Positions 1 to 8,794 of a stretch of 64,000 nt of DNA are shown one piece after another. The notes beneath the pieces were generated by a model. That model searched no databases. It worked only from the letters and a program-made list of their open reading frames with translations, and had not been told where the DNA came from. Made by a program: the position numbers and the translations under genes. How positions within the stretch are numbered: the stretch's first letter is position 1; the number at the start of each line of letters is the position of its first letter. Source of the stretch: Anabaena cylindrica PCC 7122 (lineage in GTDB: Bacteria > Cyanobacteriota > Cyanobacteriia > Cyanobacteriales > Nostocaceae); NCBI RefSeq assembly GCF_000317695.1, contig NC_019771.1:1926001-1990000 (forward strand). Direction: 5' to 3'.

Positions 1-86
1 TTTAGGAAATTGAGAGTTTCTTAACATAAAAGATTTCTATAGGTGTTGATGTGAAAACGTGAACTCGATTCGATATTGAGATTTAT

Positions 87-2069
87 TTATTGGTCAATGT
101 GAGTAGGGTTAGCAGTAGGCAAGTAGGCCAACAAGGTGGCATAAAGCTTTAATGAAATTGGGTACTGTTGAAACATTTGGTAAATTTGATCAGGGGATGA
201 AGTTTTAACATCTGTATTTTGCTGTAAAAGTCGCCGGATTAATTGAGCATGACGTATAAGTAAATCCGTTGGCTTGAGTATAGGAGTTGTGGAAGCAAAG
301 AATCCATCTGCATCAGGAGTTGGGGATAGTTCATTGGTAACAGGTAGTGAAGTCTCTATTTTCGGTTCTGGGGATGAAATAGTACTATCATGCTCTTGAA
401 CATTGGTATTGATTGCAGTCACGGGAATCTGAATCCAAAATTCTGTCCCTGCACCCGGTTGAGAACGACACTTGAGAATTCCTCGGTGTCTATCCACAAC
501 AATTTGGTGGCTGATTGCCATGCCTAACCCTGTTCCTTTGCCTACCTCTTTTGTGGTGAAGAAGGGGTCATAAATTCGATGCAATACCTCCTCTTTCATA
601 CCCATTGCGTTGTCAGCAATGCGAATTACCACCCACTCCTGATCGAAGACTTCTGTCACAATCGTGATTTGAGGAATAGTGGTTATTTCTCCATTGTCTA
701 TTCCTGCCTCCAGAGCATCAATTGCATTAGATAGAATGTTCATAAACACCTGATTTAACTGTCCGGGGTAGCATTCAATCAGAGGAAGTTTTGCATAGTT
801 TTTAACGATTTCAATTTCAGAATTGCAACTAGCTGCTTTGAGACGATGGCGAAGAATCATCAGTGTGCCATCAATACCATCATGGATGTTGACAGCTTTC
901 ATTTGAGCTTCGTCATGGCGGGAGAAATTTTTCAGAGATTTGACAATTTCCACAATCCGATCAGTACCCAACTTCATCGAATCCAGCAGTTTTGGTAGAT
1001 CCTGGATAATAAATTCTAAATCTATAGTTTCTAAATCTGATTGCAAATTTAGAGGAGCAACTGGTAAAAATTGCTGATAGTCTTGTAGCAAATGTAATAG
1101 GTTTTTGGCGTATTCGGCAACATATCTTAAATTGCCACAAATAAAATTGAGGGGGTTATTGATTTCGTGGGCAACTCCAGCTACGAGTTGTCCTAAACTT
1201 GACATTTTTTCGCTTTGGATTAGCTGGGTTTGTGCCATTCGCAACTCATGTAGAGCTTGCTGAAGCTTTTCTGTTTGGGCTTTGGCTGCAACAGCCGCTT
1301 GACAACTCTGCTGGTAAAGTAAAGCTTTTTCAATAGCAATCGCACTTTGGGAGGCAAAGATACTCACCAGTTTAAGGTGTTCTGCTTTGTATGCGTCGGT
1401 TTTGATGGTGCCAATAGCGATCGCTCCCAGTACCCTGGACTTGGCTCTCAATGGCACACAAATCAAAGAGTTCATGTTGTTATTCTGCCCTCCTAATCGC
1501 GGATCAGTTTGCACATTATTGATGAGTTCTGCCCGACCAGATTGCACAACATGACCAATAATTCCCTGACCCGGTTGCGGCTGACTGTTAACAAAAAATA
1601 CTCCAAATTCGGCAATGATTTTAAATGCAGTTGCATCTGAACTGAGGAGCAAAATCATCCCCGCAGATGATTCAATCAATTGACTCATTTCCTGAAGTAC
1701 AAGTTGGGCAATCTCTTGTGTGTCCAAACTTGTAGTCAGTTGAGTGGAGATATCCTCAAATAAATCAATTTCCTGATATCTTTCCAACAATTCTTTAGCG
1801 AGTTCTTTCTTATCTGCTTCTTGTTTTGCCAGAACTGAGAGTAAAGCTGCCACTAGGTTGGCCTGTTTTTCCCCAACAACCCAACCGATTATTTTTCCTG
1901 AAATCTCAATTGGATATCTGTTGTCTGCAATTTGCTCTCCTATACTCATGAGTTTAGTGCCGTCTACCAATTCAATATCAATGGCAATATGCAACTGGTT
2001 TACTAAGTCTTGAAGCAAAGATGATAACTCTTTTTTGCTAAGAATTTTTTTAAGGCTAAATGTGGACAT
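87..2069 (-). CDS. GAF-domain sensor histidine kinase
   Basis: Cytoplasmic two-component sensor kinase; no membrane segment is visible. Domain order: an N-terminal sensory region (about residues 1-100), a GAF domain (about 115-250), a coiled linker, a DHp helix with H-box HEINNPLNF (phospho-acceptor His about 301), and a HATPase_c domain with N-box NILSNAIDAL, G1 box and G2 box GKGTGLGM. The G1 box reads DNAMGM rather than DNGxGM. A 100-residue low-complexity tail follows. A GTG-type start at 2081 is possible, but ATG at 2069 is preferred because GAGGTG lies just upstream. No response regulator gene is adjacent, so the partner and the signal are unknown. Confidence 0.9.
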   Translation of the reverse strand: MSTFSLKKILSKKELSSLLQDLVNQLHIAIDIELVDGTKLMSIGEQIADNRYPIEISGKIIGWVVGEKQANLVAALLSVLAKQEADKKELAKELLERYQEIDLFEDISTQLTTSLDTQEIAQLVLQEMSQLIESSAGMILLLSSDATAFKIIAEFGVFFVNSQPQPGQGIIGHVVQSGRAELINNVQTDPRLGGQNNNMNSLICVPLRAKSRVLGAIAIGTIKTDAYKAEHLKLVSIFASQSAIAIEKALLYQQSCQAAVAAKAQTEKLQQALHELRMAQTQLIQSEKMSSLGQLVAGVAHEINNPLNFICGNLRYVAEYAKNLLHLLQDYQQFLPVAPLNLQSDLETIDLEFIIQDLPKLLDSMKLGTDRIVEIVKSLKNFSRHDEAQMKAVNIHDGIDGTLMILRHRLKAASCNSEIEIVKNYAKLPLIECYPGQLNQVFMNILSNAIDALEAGIDNGEITTIPQITIVTEVFDQEWVVIRIADNAMGMKEEVLHRIYDPFFTTKEVGKGTGLGMAISHQIVVDRHRGILKCRSQPGAGTEFWIQIPVTAINTNVQEHDSTISSPEPKIETSLPVTNELSPTPDADGFFASTTPILKPTDLLIRHAQLIRRLLQQNTDVKTSSPDQIYQMFQQYPISLKLYATLLAYLPTANPTHIDQ

Positions 2070-2081
2070 TAAACACCTCAT

Positions 2082-2466
2082 TGAAAGCAGTTTGCAAATT
2101 GACTATATCTTCCTGGCAATAATAGGTAATAAGTAATAGGTAACAGAGTAAAAGATAGCCACGAATTAGAGAACTCCACAAAAAAGATGATCCAATTTGT
2201 GAAATCAAAACGACTTTTCCTCCCCCTGCTCCCTACCCTCACAAATACGGGATATTTTTTTATTTGCAAGTTTCTTAGTTTCCTATCACCTTTTCCCTTC
2301 CTACGCAAATCAATTCATCAATCAAACCGGATCATGTACTTCCTTGCTATCCGTTACTAAAACTGTAACCATCAACTGTTTATCTGCCAGTAAATGCGAT
2401 AGTTAACGTCTGACACATCATCAGCGTCTAAATTGATGGGCAGTTAAAAAACAAATGAGGTAGTAG
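2082..2466. other. intergenic region between divergent genes
   Basis: This 385-bp stretch separates the leftward kinase gene from the rightward small-protein gene and must hold both promoters. It contains a short TAATAGGTAA-type direct repeat near 2123-2145, a kind of filler common in cyanobacterial spacers. I see no convincing gene in it. Confidence 0.5.
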
Positions 2467-2679
2467 ATGAACGTACAGAAATTTAGTGCTGTGCAAAAAA
2501 GTTTTTTACAAAGACGTTATGGCGTGAGTTTGGGCAGACGCTACGTTTTAGCGGCAGCCAGCGTTGTACTATTGAGTGTATTAGGCTATTCTCAAGTCGA
2601 TAGTAGTCACAATTTTGCGAGTAAGTCTCGTCTACCTGATACAGAGTCTCAATTTACTAAAGATAATAAGCCGTTTTGA
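2467..2679 (+). CDS. small single-span membrane protein of unknown function
   Basis: A 70-residue protein I do not recognise. It has a basic N-terminus (KSFLQRRYGVSLGRRY) followed by one hydrophobic segment (about residues 27-41, VLAAASVVLLSVLGY) and a polar tail, so it is probably anchored with the N-terminus inside or carries an uncleaved signal. GAGGTAG lies 6-12 bases before the ATG, which supports translation. It stands alone, convergent with the permease gene downstream. Confidence 0.55.
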   Translation: MNVQKFSAVQKSFLQRRYGVSLGRRYVLAAASVVLLSVLGYSQVDSSHNFASKSRLPDTESQFTKDNKPF

Positions 2680-2736
2680 TTTTTTGTTTCTGCCTCCCGT
2701 CTTCTATTTTCTTGAATTAGGTAAATTTGCGATGCC

Positions 2737-3912
2737 TTAAGCTACGCTATCAGAAATACTGAGGGAATTTTTAGCGTCAGCTTTTGCAGATTCTTCTGAT
2801 GTTATGGGTGCAGCTATTTCCCCAGGAGAGGAGTTTTCTGTATCATTATGAATAATGATCGGAGGACGGACGGCGCTAATCACTGTTTTGATGACGACAG
2901 CACAGGGAACCGCTACAATTACGCCCAAAAGTCCGCCAATTCTCGCTCCAGTCAAGACAGAAATGAGAATCCAAACCGGATTTAAACCTGTAAAACTGCC
3001 TAAAATCCGGGGTGCAATAATATTTTCGAGAATTTGCTGTACTATGACTGCGGCTAATAAGACTCTTGTACCCATCCAAAAATCTTGTAGGCACACCAAC
3101 AAAGTTGTGATGGCAATGCCCACAGAACCACCAAAGGGAATCAGAGCCATGATGCCAATAGTTAAGCCAAATAATAACCCATAAGGTACTTTTAACCACA
3201 AAAAGGTGGGAATGAGGGCCGAAGCCATACAGGTGGATAAAATTAACTGGGTGATAAAGAAGTTTTGAAAGCTCAGACGTACTGTTCGGGAAAAAGGGTC
3301 ACGAAATTTAGCAGGTAGCCATTCTACTAAGCTTTGCCAGAGTTCACCACCATGCTGCAATAGATAAAAAGTCAAAACCATTGTCAGCAGGATGTCTAGC
3401 AGGCTGGTAAAGGTGACTACGGCTAGATTTAAAACTTGCCCTGCGATCGCTTGCAGTTGTCCCTTGACGCGATCATTAATTTGCACGACGATCGCATCAA
3501 GATTAATTGGTAAGCCCATGGTCTCGGCTTTTTCGTTTAAAATCATTAATTGCGATCGCCCTGAGTCAATCAACTCTGGTAAGCGGGCTACCAGCTGTTG
3601 GGCTTGGGTAAGGGCTAAAGGAAAGAGGGTGACACCCAGCGCCAATAAAATGGATAAAGCTAATAAAAATACTAAGATAGCAACTTGTTCTCGTCTCGCA
3701 CCGTGGCGTTCCATCCAACTCACAGGGTAGTTGAGCAGAAATGCCAAAACGGAAGCTCCAACTAAAATAGCTATCAAAGAGTGGAAATAATTGAAAATTG
3801 CCAATATAGCCCAACCATTGAGAACTAATAGGGGAGCGAATAGTGCGATCGCTCCGATTCGAGCTATTGGTGTAAATTTTTGCCACCAGTCGAGTAGCTT
3901 GCGTGTCTGCAT
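2737..3912 (-). CDS. AI-2E family transporter (PerM/UPF0118-type permease)
   Basis: A 391-residue polytopic membrane protein with about seven or eight hydrophobic segments. The family layout is visible: two N-terminal spans, a long amphipathic region (about residues 85-150) and a C-terminal group of spans with LIPFGGSVGIAI and LTGARIGGLLGVIVAVP. Family members are linked to autoinducer-2 export or Na+(Li+)/H+ antiport; the substrate cannot be read from sequence. The C-terminal 40 residues are polar and probably cytoplasmic. It starts with ATG 90 bp from the divergent gene at 4002. Confidence 0.88.
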   Translation of the reverse strand: MQTRKLLDWWQKFTPIARIGAIALFAPLLVLNGWAILAIFNYFHSLIAILVGASVLAFLLNYPVSWMERHGARREQVAILVFLLALSILLALGVTLFPLALTQAQQLVARLPELIDSGRSQLMILNEKAETMGLPINLDAIVVQINDRVKGQLQAIAGQVLNLAVVTFTSLLDILLTMVLTFYLLQHGGELWQSLVEWLPAKFRDPFSRTVRLSFQNFFITQLILSTCMASALIPTFLWLKVPYGLLFGLTIGIMALIPFGGSVGIAITTLLVCLQDFWMGTRVLLAAVIVQQILENIIAPRILGSFTGLNPVWILISVLTGARIGGLLGVIVAVPCAVVIKTVISAVRPPIIIHNDTENSSPGEIAAPITSEESAKADAKNSLSISDSVA

Positions 3913-4001
3913 TTTCAGATGATTGGGGATAGAACTAAGGTAAATTCTTCTTTACAGACTATTATCTCTAACTAAATGAGTCTTATTTATTCCTCTAGTT
4001 T

Positions 4002-4406
4002 ATGATTAGACCAACCACAATGGACAATCTACCACCAATTGATAATTACCCCACGGCTGATGAAAAGGTTATCCCGAAAAGATTACTGCTTTTATATTTG
4101 ATTCCAGTGCTAGGATTTTTCCCCTCACTCTGGACTCTCTATCACCGTCAGGGCAACCGGGAACAACTCGCCGTTAGTCGTCTGTCCATTACTTTGGGTT
4201 TTACATGGATGTTAGGGTACTTATTTTTCACGACTGGAGCAGCAACTTCTGATTTTTTGACACTACGTTTTTTGATTCTTAACAGTTTTTTCACATCCGG
4301 TTATTTTTTACTGAGTATTTGGTTAATTTTACGCATCATTCAAGGAAAATCTTACCGATTACCAGGATTAAGTAGTTTGTCCCAGCGAATACTGCGTAAG
4401 TACTAG
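4002..4406 (+). CDS. conserved-type membrane protein of unknown function
   Basis: 134 residues with three predicted membrane segments: about 27-46 (RLLLLYLIPVLGFFPSLWTL), 62-80 and 88-112. The basic loop YHRQGNREQLAVSRLS separates the first two. I do not recognise the family. No clear ribosome site precedes ATG 4002, and ATG at 4020 (Met7) is an alternative start. It is divergent from the AI-2E permease. Confidence 0.6.
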   Translation: MIRPTTMDNLPPIDNYPTADEKVIPKRLLLLYLIPVLGFFPSLWTLYHRQGNREQLAVSRLSITLGFTWMLGYLFFTTGAATSDFLTLRFLILNSFFTSGYFLLSIWLILRIIQGKSYRLPGLSSLSQRILRKY

Positions 4407-4890
4407 TACAACAAGCCTAGAAAGAAGCTAAATCAGCTTTTAAACTTTTTTCACAGGATATTTATTTTTGCCATACTCTAATCGGAGTTCGGAGTTCGGA
4501 GTTATGATTTTTAAGAGCGAGAGAATAAGGGTTTGAGACTCGTACTGGGGGCGAATTTTCCACAAATTATCTGATGTCGAACTCAAGTTAATCTACTAGA
4601 TTTGTAATTTTTTTTAAGTGATTAGCTAGTCATGGTTTTTACTAAAATTACTGCTCTTGACAGTTAATCTAACAAGGCATATGGTCAAATGTGGTTTATT
4701 ATTGCCATACTCCTAGAAACATCTCCGGATTAGCAACAAATAAATAGAAATCCGGGTATAGGTCTTGTAGTATCTACTTCAGGAAAAAAGTCAGCACTAT
4801 TAATTAAGATTTATCTGTCATAGTCTGATTTATTTACATATATTGAGTCAGCAAATTTACGGTATTTTATCAGTCAGTGTGAGGGAATCT
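4407..4890. other. long spacer upstream of the LCP gene
   Basis: About 480 bp. It opens with a weak hairpin plus T-rich run near 4428-4451 (AAGCT/AGCTT then ACTTTTTTC), a possible terminator for the gene at 4002. It then holds a triple heptamer repeat (4482-4502) and an imperfect inverted repeat TCCGGATT/AATCCGG around 4724-4763. I see no gene in it. Confidence 0.4.
4482..4502. repeat. tandem heptamer TCGGAGT x3
   Basis: Three perfect tandem copies of TCGGAGT. This is a small member of the short tandemly repeated (STRR) heptamer class known from heterocystous cyanobacteria; compare the longer CTCCTGA array at 28133. Confidence 0.8.
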
Positions 4891-6306
4891 GTGACTAGTC
4901 AAAGAACATCAGCAGAAGATAAAAAATCAGCAAAAGCCCAATCCAGAGGCAAAAACTATCGTAAATCCAAATCTGGGCGGTGGCTATGGTTTGCTGTGGG
5001 CATGGGTGGAATTGCCTTGGTATCAGGTATGGCAGGGGCATTGTTGGCGGTGTCTTGGGAGAGTACACCATTGCAGCAAGCCCAGTTGAGTGCCAAGGAA
5101 GCTGCGGTGTTTGATGGCGATCGCATTTCCGGTGATGGATTCCAATTTTCTCAATTAACTCGCCCTGTTAATATCCTCGTGATGGGCATGAGCGTACTGC
5201 CCCCAGATATCCAAAACCCACCTAGTGAAACCAAAGAACTTAGGTATCTGCCCCAAGTAAATTCCTTTGATGGTCTTGCTGATGTAATGCTTTTGCTCAA
5301 ATTTGATCCAGAGAGCAAAAAAATAGTCATGCTTTCCGTTCCCAGAGATACCCGCACAGAAGTTGAAGGGTATGGCGTGAAAAAAATTAACGCCGCTAAT
5401 GTCGATGGTGGTCCAGCTTTAACTGCTAAAACCGTCAGCAATCTCTTGGGTGGGGTGGGAATTGATCGTTATGTCCGCATTAACGTTTTAGGCGTTGGCA
5501 AACTGATTGATGCTTTGGGTGGGGTAACAGTTTATGTTCCCAAGGATATGAAATATCAGGATGATTCCCAGCACTTATATATTAATTTAAAAGCAGGCAA
5601 ACAGCATCTTGACGGTAATCAAGCATTACAATTACTCCGCTTTCGTCATGATGAACTAGGAGATATTGGCCGGATTCAGCGTCAGCAGATGGTATTACGT
5701 GCCTTAATTGAACAGACTCTCAACCCCACTACGCTCACCCAATTACCCCAAATTCTTAATGTAGTTAAAGATAATATCGACACTAATTTAACAATTGAAG
5801 AATTAGTTGCATTAGTTGGTTTTGGCTCACGGACTAATCGTTCTAATATGCAAATGTTAATGTTGCCTGGTCGTTTTAGTGAAAGAAGTGAGTATGAAGC
5901 TAGTTACTGGTTGCCAAATAAAACTGCTATTACCAAAGTCATGGTTCAAAACTTCGGTTTAGAATCTACATCCCTCGAATCACAAATAACTGATCCTGCT
6001 CGTTTACGCATCGCAATTCAAGATAGTACAGGTGGCGATTACTCTCAAATCAGCCCCTTAATTAAAGGATTAGAAAAAGCTGGTTATCCTAATGTCTTCA
6101 TCTCTAAACCTTGGGGTGAACCTCTAGAAATTACTCACATTGTTGCTCAACAAGGAGATAGTGACAGTGCCGAATCAATTCGTAATACCTTAGGATTTGG
6201 TGAAGTCCGGGTAGAAAGCACTGGCAATATCGGCTCAGATATTAGCATCCAGGTAGGTAAAGACTGGTTACAAAACAAAGCTATTTTTGAGAATCTTAGT
6301 AGGTAA
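4891..6306 (+). CDS. LytR-CpsA-Psr (LCP) family protein
   Basis: LCP enzymes transfer undecaprenyl-linked glycopolymers to the cell wall at the outer face of the cytoplasmic membrane. A short basic cytoplasmic tail is followed by one membrane segment (WLWFAVGMGGIALVSGMAGA) and an LCP catalytic domain with the usual arginine motifs: SVPRDTR, KKINAAN, and RFRHDELGDIGRIQRQQ. A LytR_C-like domain closes the protein (last ~100 residues, LRIAIQDSTGGD onward). The frame is open to a TTG at 4843, but GTG 4891 is chosen because GAGGGA at 4881-4886 sits at the right distance. The gene ends at a strong terminator. Confidence 0.9.
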   Translation: MTSQRTSAEDKKSAKAQSRGKNYRKSKSGRWLWFAVGMGGIALVSGMAGALLAVSWESTPLQQAQLSAKEAAVFDGDRISGDGFQFSQLTRPVNILVMGMSVLPPDIQNPPSETKELRYLPQVNSFDGLADVMLLLKFDPESKKIVMLSVPRDTRTEVEGYGVKKINAANVDGGPALTAKTVSNLLGGVGIDRYVRINVLGVGKLIDALGGVTVYVPKDMKYQDDSQHLYINLKAGKQHLDGNQALQLLRFRHDELGDIGRIQRQQMVLRALIEQTLNPTTLTQLPQILNVVKDNIDTNLTIEELVALVGFGSRTNRSNMQMLMLPGRFSERSEYEASYWLPNKTAITKVMVQNFGLESTSLESQITDPARLRIAIQDSTGGDYSQISPLIKGLEKAGYPNVFISKPWGEPLEITHIVAQQGDSDSAESIRNTLGFGEVRVESTGNIGSDISIQVGKDWLQNKAIFENLSR

Positions 6307-6355
6307 TGGGTAATGGGTAATTGGTAATGGGAATACACCAATTCTCTTTAACAAT

Positions 6356-6388
6356 AAAAAGGCGTGAGAAAAAATCCCACGCCTTTTT
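6356..6388. terminator. bidirectional rho-independent terminator
   Basis: AAAAAGGCGTG, an 11-base loop, then CACGCCTTTTT. The stem is flanked by A5 on one side and T5 on the other, so it can stop the LCP transcript (+) and the convergent 50-codon gene (-). Confidence 0.9.
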
Positions 6389-6430
6389 GTTTATTGCTTC
6401 TAAAAATCTTAATTATTACTAAGTCTTTAC

Positions 6431-6583
6431 CTACCAAGATTCTGCGCTCCCTTTTTTATAAGGATCACCTGTAAAAGGTTGGAAACCAATCACAGGATAG
6501 GCATCATCATTAGGAGAAAAAATCCGCATTGCTGCTTCAGAGATAAACTGAGCCATACTAGCAAGTATTCTGGAGATAGCCAT
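6431..6583 (-). CDS. 50-residue small protein, unknown function
   Basis: A short gene easily missed by length filters. It begins MAISRILASMAQFISEAAMR (an amphipathic helix), continues with IFSPNDDAYP and ends with QPFTGDPYKKGSAESW. AAGGAG at 6594-6599 sits upstream of the ATG, and it ends 43 bp before the bidirectional terminator. These two signals make it a credible gene. The pattern helix plus S-P-N/T-D-D-x-Y-P plus QPFxGxPYK looks like a conserved small cyanobacterial protein, but I cannot name a function. Confidence 0.7.
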   Translation of the reverse strand: MAISRILASMAQFISEAAMRIFSPNDDAYPVIGFQPFTGDPYKKGSAESW

Positions 6584-6868
6584 AATATTGAAACTCCTTT
6601 TTTATTCGCTATAAACTGCGATATCTATACTTTAGTTCTGTTATGAGCTGATTGCTCATATTTGCAATATATTGACAAGTTATGCAATGATTTTTTAGAT
6701 ATATTTGCAATACTTTATTAAACAGAATACAGGAGTCAAAATTCAGGAGTCAGGAGTCAGATTATTATTAATCACCATTAAAAAGTATGAATTAATAGCT
6801 AGTTATATATTACTCTGCCTGTAAACATAGGGATTTTGGGCATCTTTTACTTTTAATCCGTTCTACCC
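6584..6868. other. divergent promoter region of the small gene and pncB
   Basis: Contains a perfect palindrome at 6643-6659 (ATGAGC-N5-GCTCAT) about 60 bp before the small gene, placed like an operator. It also holds two copies of ATATTTGCAATA (near 6658 and 6700) and two CAGGAGTCA-type units near 6731-6760. No further gene is seen. Confidence 0.4.
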
Positions 6869-6899
6869 TTGACATTAATTATGGTAAGTTCTACCATAA
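6869..6899 (+). promoter_or_regulatory. pncB promoter with NrtR-type operator
   Basis: A -35 box TTGACA (6869-6874) is followed 17 bp later by TACCAT (6892-6897) as -10. Overlapping the spacer and -10 is a perfect 21-bp palindrome at 6879-6899 with arms TTATGGTA and TACCATAA around AGTTC. Its core fits the GT-N7-AC pattern reported for NrtR operators. Together with an nrtR gene in the same gene run this strongly suggests NrtR repression of NAD salvage here. Confidence 0.8.
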
Positions 6900-6927
6900 C
6901 AACAGCAGCACTTGGGGAAGCTCTCAA

Positions 6928-8325
6928 ATGACAACCTTTCCAGATGTGGATTATGGACAGAAAAGCTACCAAAACCCAGAATTGAATCTCAGTGTAGAGG
7001 ATTATAGCTTGCTAACTGACCTTTACCAGTTAACAATGGCAGCTTGTTACACAGGTGAAGGTATAGAACAAAAACGAGCCAGTTTTGAATTATTTGTGAG
7101 ACGCTTACCCGAAGGTTTTGGCTATTTAATCGCAATGGGTTTAGCGCAAGCTTTAGAATATTTGACTCAATTCCGCTTTCATTCCACGCAAATTACCGCT
7201 TTGCAGGCAACAGGAATTTTTGCCCATGCACCTGAGCGTTTTTGGTCATTATTAACAGAGGGCGCTTTTACTGGTGATGTCTGGGCAGTACCTGAAGGCA
7301 CAGCAGTATTTGCTAATGAGCCATTATTAAGGATAGAAGCACCTTTATGGCAAGCGCAGTTAGTAGAAACTTATCTTTTAAATACCCTTAATTACCAAAC
7401 TTTAATTGCTACCAGAGCCGCTAGATTGCGTGATGTTGCGGGGGAAAAGGCAACACTTTTAGAATTTGGCACGAGAAGAGCTTTTAGTCCTCAAGCTTCT
7501 TTGTGGGCAGCACGGGCAGCAATAGCTGGAGGTTTAGATGCCACTTCTAATGTGTTAGCAGCACTACAACTAGGGCAAAAACCAAGTGGGACAATGGCAC
7601 ACGCTTTAATTATGGCTTTGTCTGCTTTAGAAGGAAGTGAAGAACAGGCGTTTACGGCATTTCACCAGTATTTTCCTGGTGCGCCATTATTAATTGATAC
7701 TTATGATACAGTTGCTGCGGCACAAAAATTGGCAGAAAAGGTAAATTCTGGGGAAATGATCTTAAGTGGGGTGAGGTTAGATTCTGGGGATTTAGTTAGT
7801 TTATCAAAAGCAGTGCGATCGCTCTTACCAGATATATCCATCTTTGCTAGTGGTGATTTAGATGAATGGGAGATTCAGCGACTCCAAAAAGAAGGTGCAG
7901 AAATTGATGGTTATGGACTAGGAACTAAATTAGTCACAGGTTCACCCGTGAATGGAGTTTATAAACTCGTAGATATTGATGGCATTCCCGTTATGAAAAT
8001 GTCTAGTGGTAAATTTACTTATCCAGGACGTAAGCAGATTTGGCGCTCATTTGTCGGAGGTAAGTTACAGGTAGATAAACTGGGATTATTAGATGAAAAT
8101 TCGGTTTCAGGACAACCTTTATTACAGTTGGTAATGAAAGAAGGTAAACAACTGCAAACACTAGAAAGTTTATCAGCAATTCGCCAACGTACCTCTGCAT
8201 CAGTTACTAGTTTACCAGAAGAAACAAGACGGTTAGAAAATCCACTTTCTGTCCAAGTTGATATTTCTCCAAGCTTACAGGAATTGACTGAGGAAACGAA
8301 AAGGAGTTATGAGAGTTGGAAATGA
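6928..8325 (+). CDS. pncB: nicotinate phosphoribosyltransferase
   Basis: Makes nicotinate mononucleotide from nicotinate and PRPP, the entry step of the Preiss-Handler NAD salvage route in the cytoplasm. At 465 residues it has the normal family length. Recognisable blocks are LLTDLYQLTMAACY at the N-terminus, LEFGTRRAFSPQASLWAARA, the phosphate-binding IDTYDTVAAAQKL, GVRLDSGDLVSLS and FASGDLDEWEI. It is the first gene of the NAD gene run and sits behind the NrtR-type operator at 6879. Its TGA stop overlaps the ATG of the next gene (ATGA). Confidence 0.95.
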   Translation: MTTFPDVDYGQKSYQNPELNLSVEDYSLLTDLYQLTMAACYTGEGIEQKRASFELFVRRLPEGFGYLIAMGLAQALEYLTQFRFHSTQITALQATGIFAHAPERFWSLLTEGAFTGDVWAVPEGTAVFANEPLLRIEAPLWQAQLVETYLLNTLNYQTLIATRAARLRDVAGEKATLLEFGTRRAFSPQASLWAARAAIAGGLDATSNVLAALQLGQKPSGTMAHALIMALSALEGSEEQAFTAFHQYFPGAPLLIDTYDTVAAAQKLAEKVNSGEMILSGVRLDSGDLVSLSKAVRSLLPDISIFASGDLDEWEIQRLQKEGAEIDGYGLGTKLVTGSPVNGVYKLVDIDGIPVMKMSSGKFTYPGRKQIWRSFVGGKLQVDKLGLLDENSVSGQPLLQLVMKEGKQLQTLESLSAIRQRTSASVTSLPEETRRLENPLSVQVDISPSLQELTEETKRSYESWK

Positions 8326-8690
8326 AAAGAGAACCAGCCAAAAGTTTTCAAGATTTGATTGTTTGGCAAAAAGCACATAAGTTAGTTTTGGAAACCTATT
8401 ACTTTAGTAACAATTTTCCTAAATCTGAAATGTATGGACTAACTTCTCAATTAAGAAGGGCTATCGTTTCTGTTCCAGCCAACATAGCGGAAGGATTTAA
8501 AAAGAAAAGTTCTGCTGATAAATTAAGGTTTTTTAATATAGCAGAAGGTTCTTTAGAAGAATGTCGTTACTACTTCATTCTTACTAAAGACCTCAATTAT
8601 GGAGATAGTACATACCTGATCTCCCAGCTAGAAGAAGTTAGTAGACTACTGATTGGCTATTCACAATCTATTCTTAATTCTCACTCTTAA
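8322..8690 (+). CDS. four-helix-bundle protein (S23/IVP-like)
   Basis: About 122 residues matching the four-helix-bundle family first seen encoded in 23S rRNA intervening sequences. Typical blocks are SFQDLIVWQKAHKLVLETY, YGLTSQLRRAIVSVPANIAEG and RFFNIAEGSLEECRYYF. The molecular role is unknown; some members occur with mobile or diversity-generating elements. ATG 8322 overlaps the pncB stop; a TTG at 8316 is the longer option. Its presence between pncB and nadD looks like a later insertion, and it is followed by repeat sequence. Confidence 0.85.
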   Translation: MKREPAKSFQDLIVWQKAHKLVLETYYFSNNFPKSEMYGLTSQLRRAIVSVPANIAEGFKKKSSADKLRFFNIAEGSLEECRYYFILTKDLNYGDSTYLISQLEEVSRLLIGYSQSILNSHS

Positions 8691-8706
8691 TAGTGCAGGT
8701 GGACTA

Positions 8707-8788
8707 AGCCATACTTCTGAACTTCTGATAGCGCAGCGTGGCGTAAGCCATACTTCTGAACTCCTGAACTTCTGAACTCCTGAACTCC
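8707..8788. repeat. octamer-type direct repeats between genes
   Basis: AAGCCATACTTCTGAAC occurs twice (8707 and 8747). The second copy runs into four and a half tandem octamers alternating CTTCTGAA and CTCCTGAA (8753-8788). The array ends only 6 bp before the nadD ATG, occupying the place of its ribosome site. Confidence 0.75.
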
Positions 8789-8794
8789 TTTTTT

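Noticed and set aside
2855..3730. Plus-strand and minus-strand frames of 100-112 codons inside the permease gene
   Set aside because: Antisense or out-of-frame shadows of the AI-2E permease.
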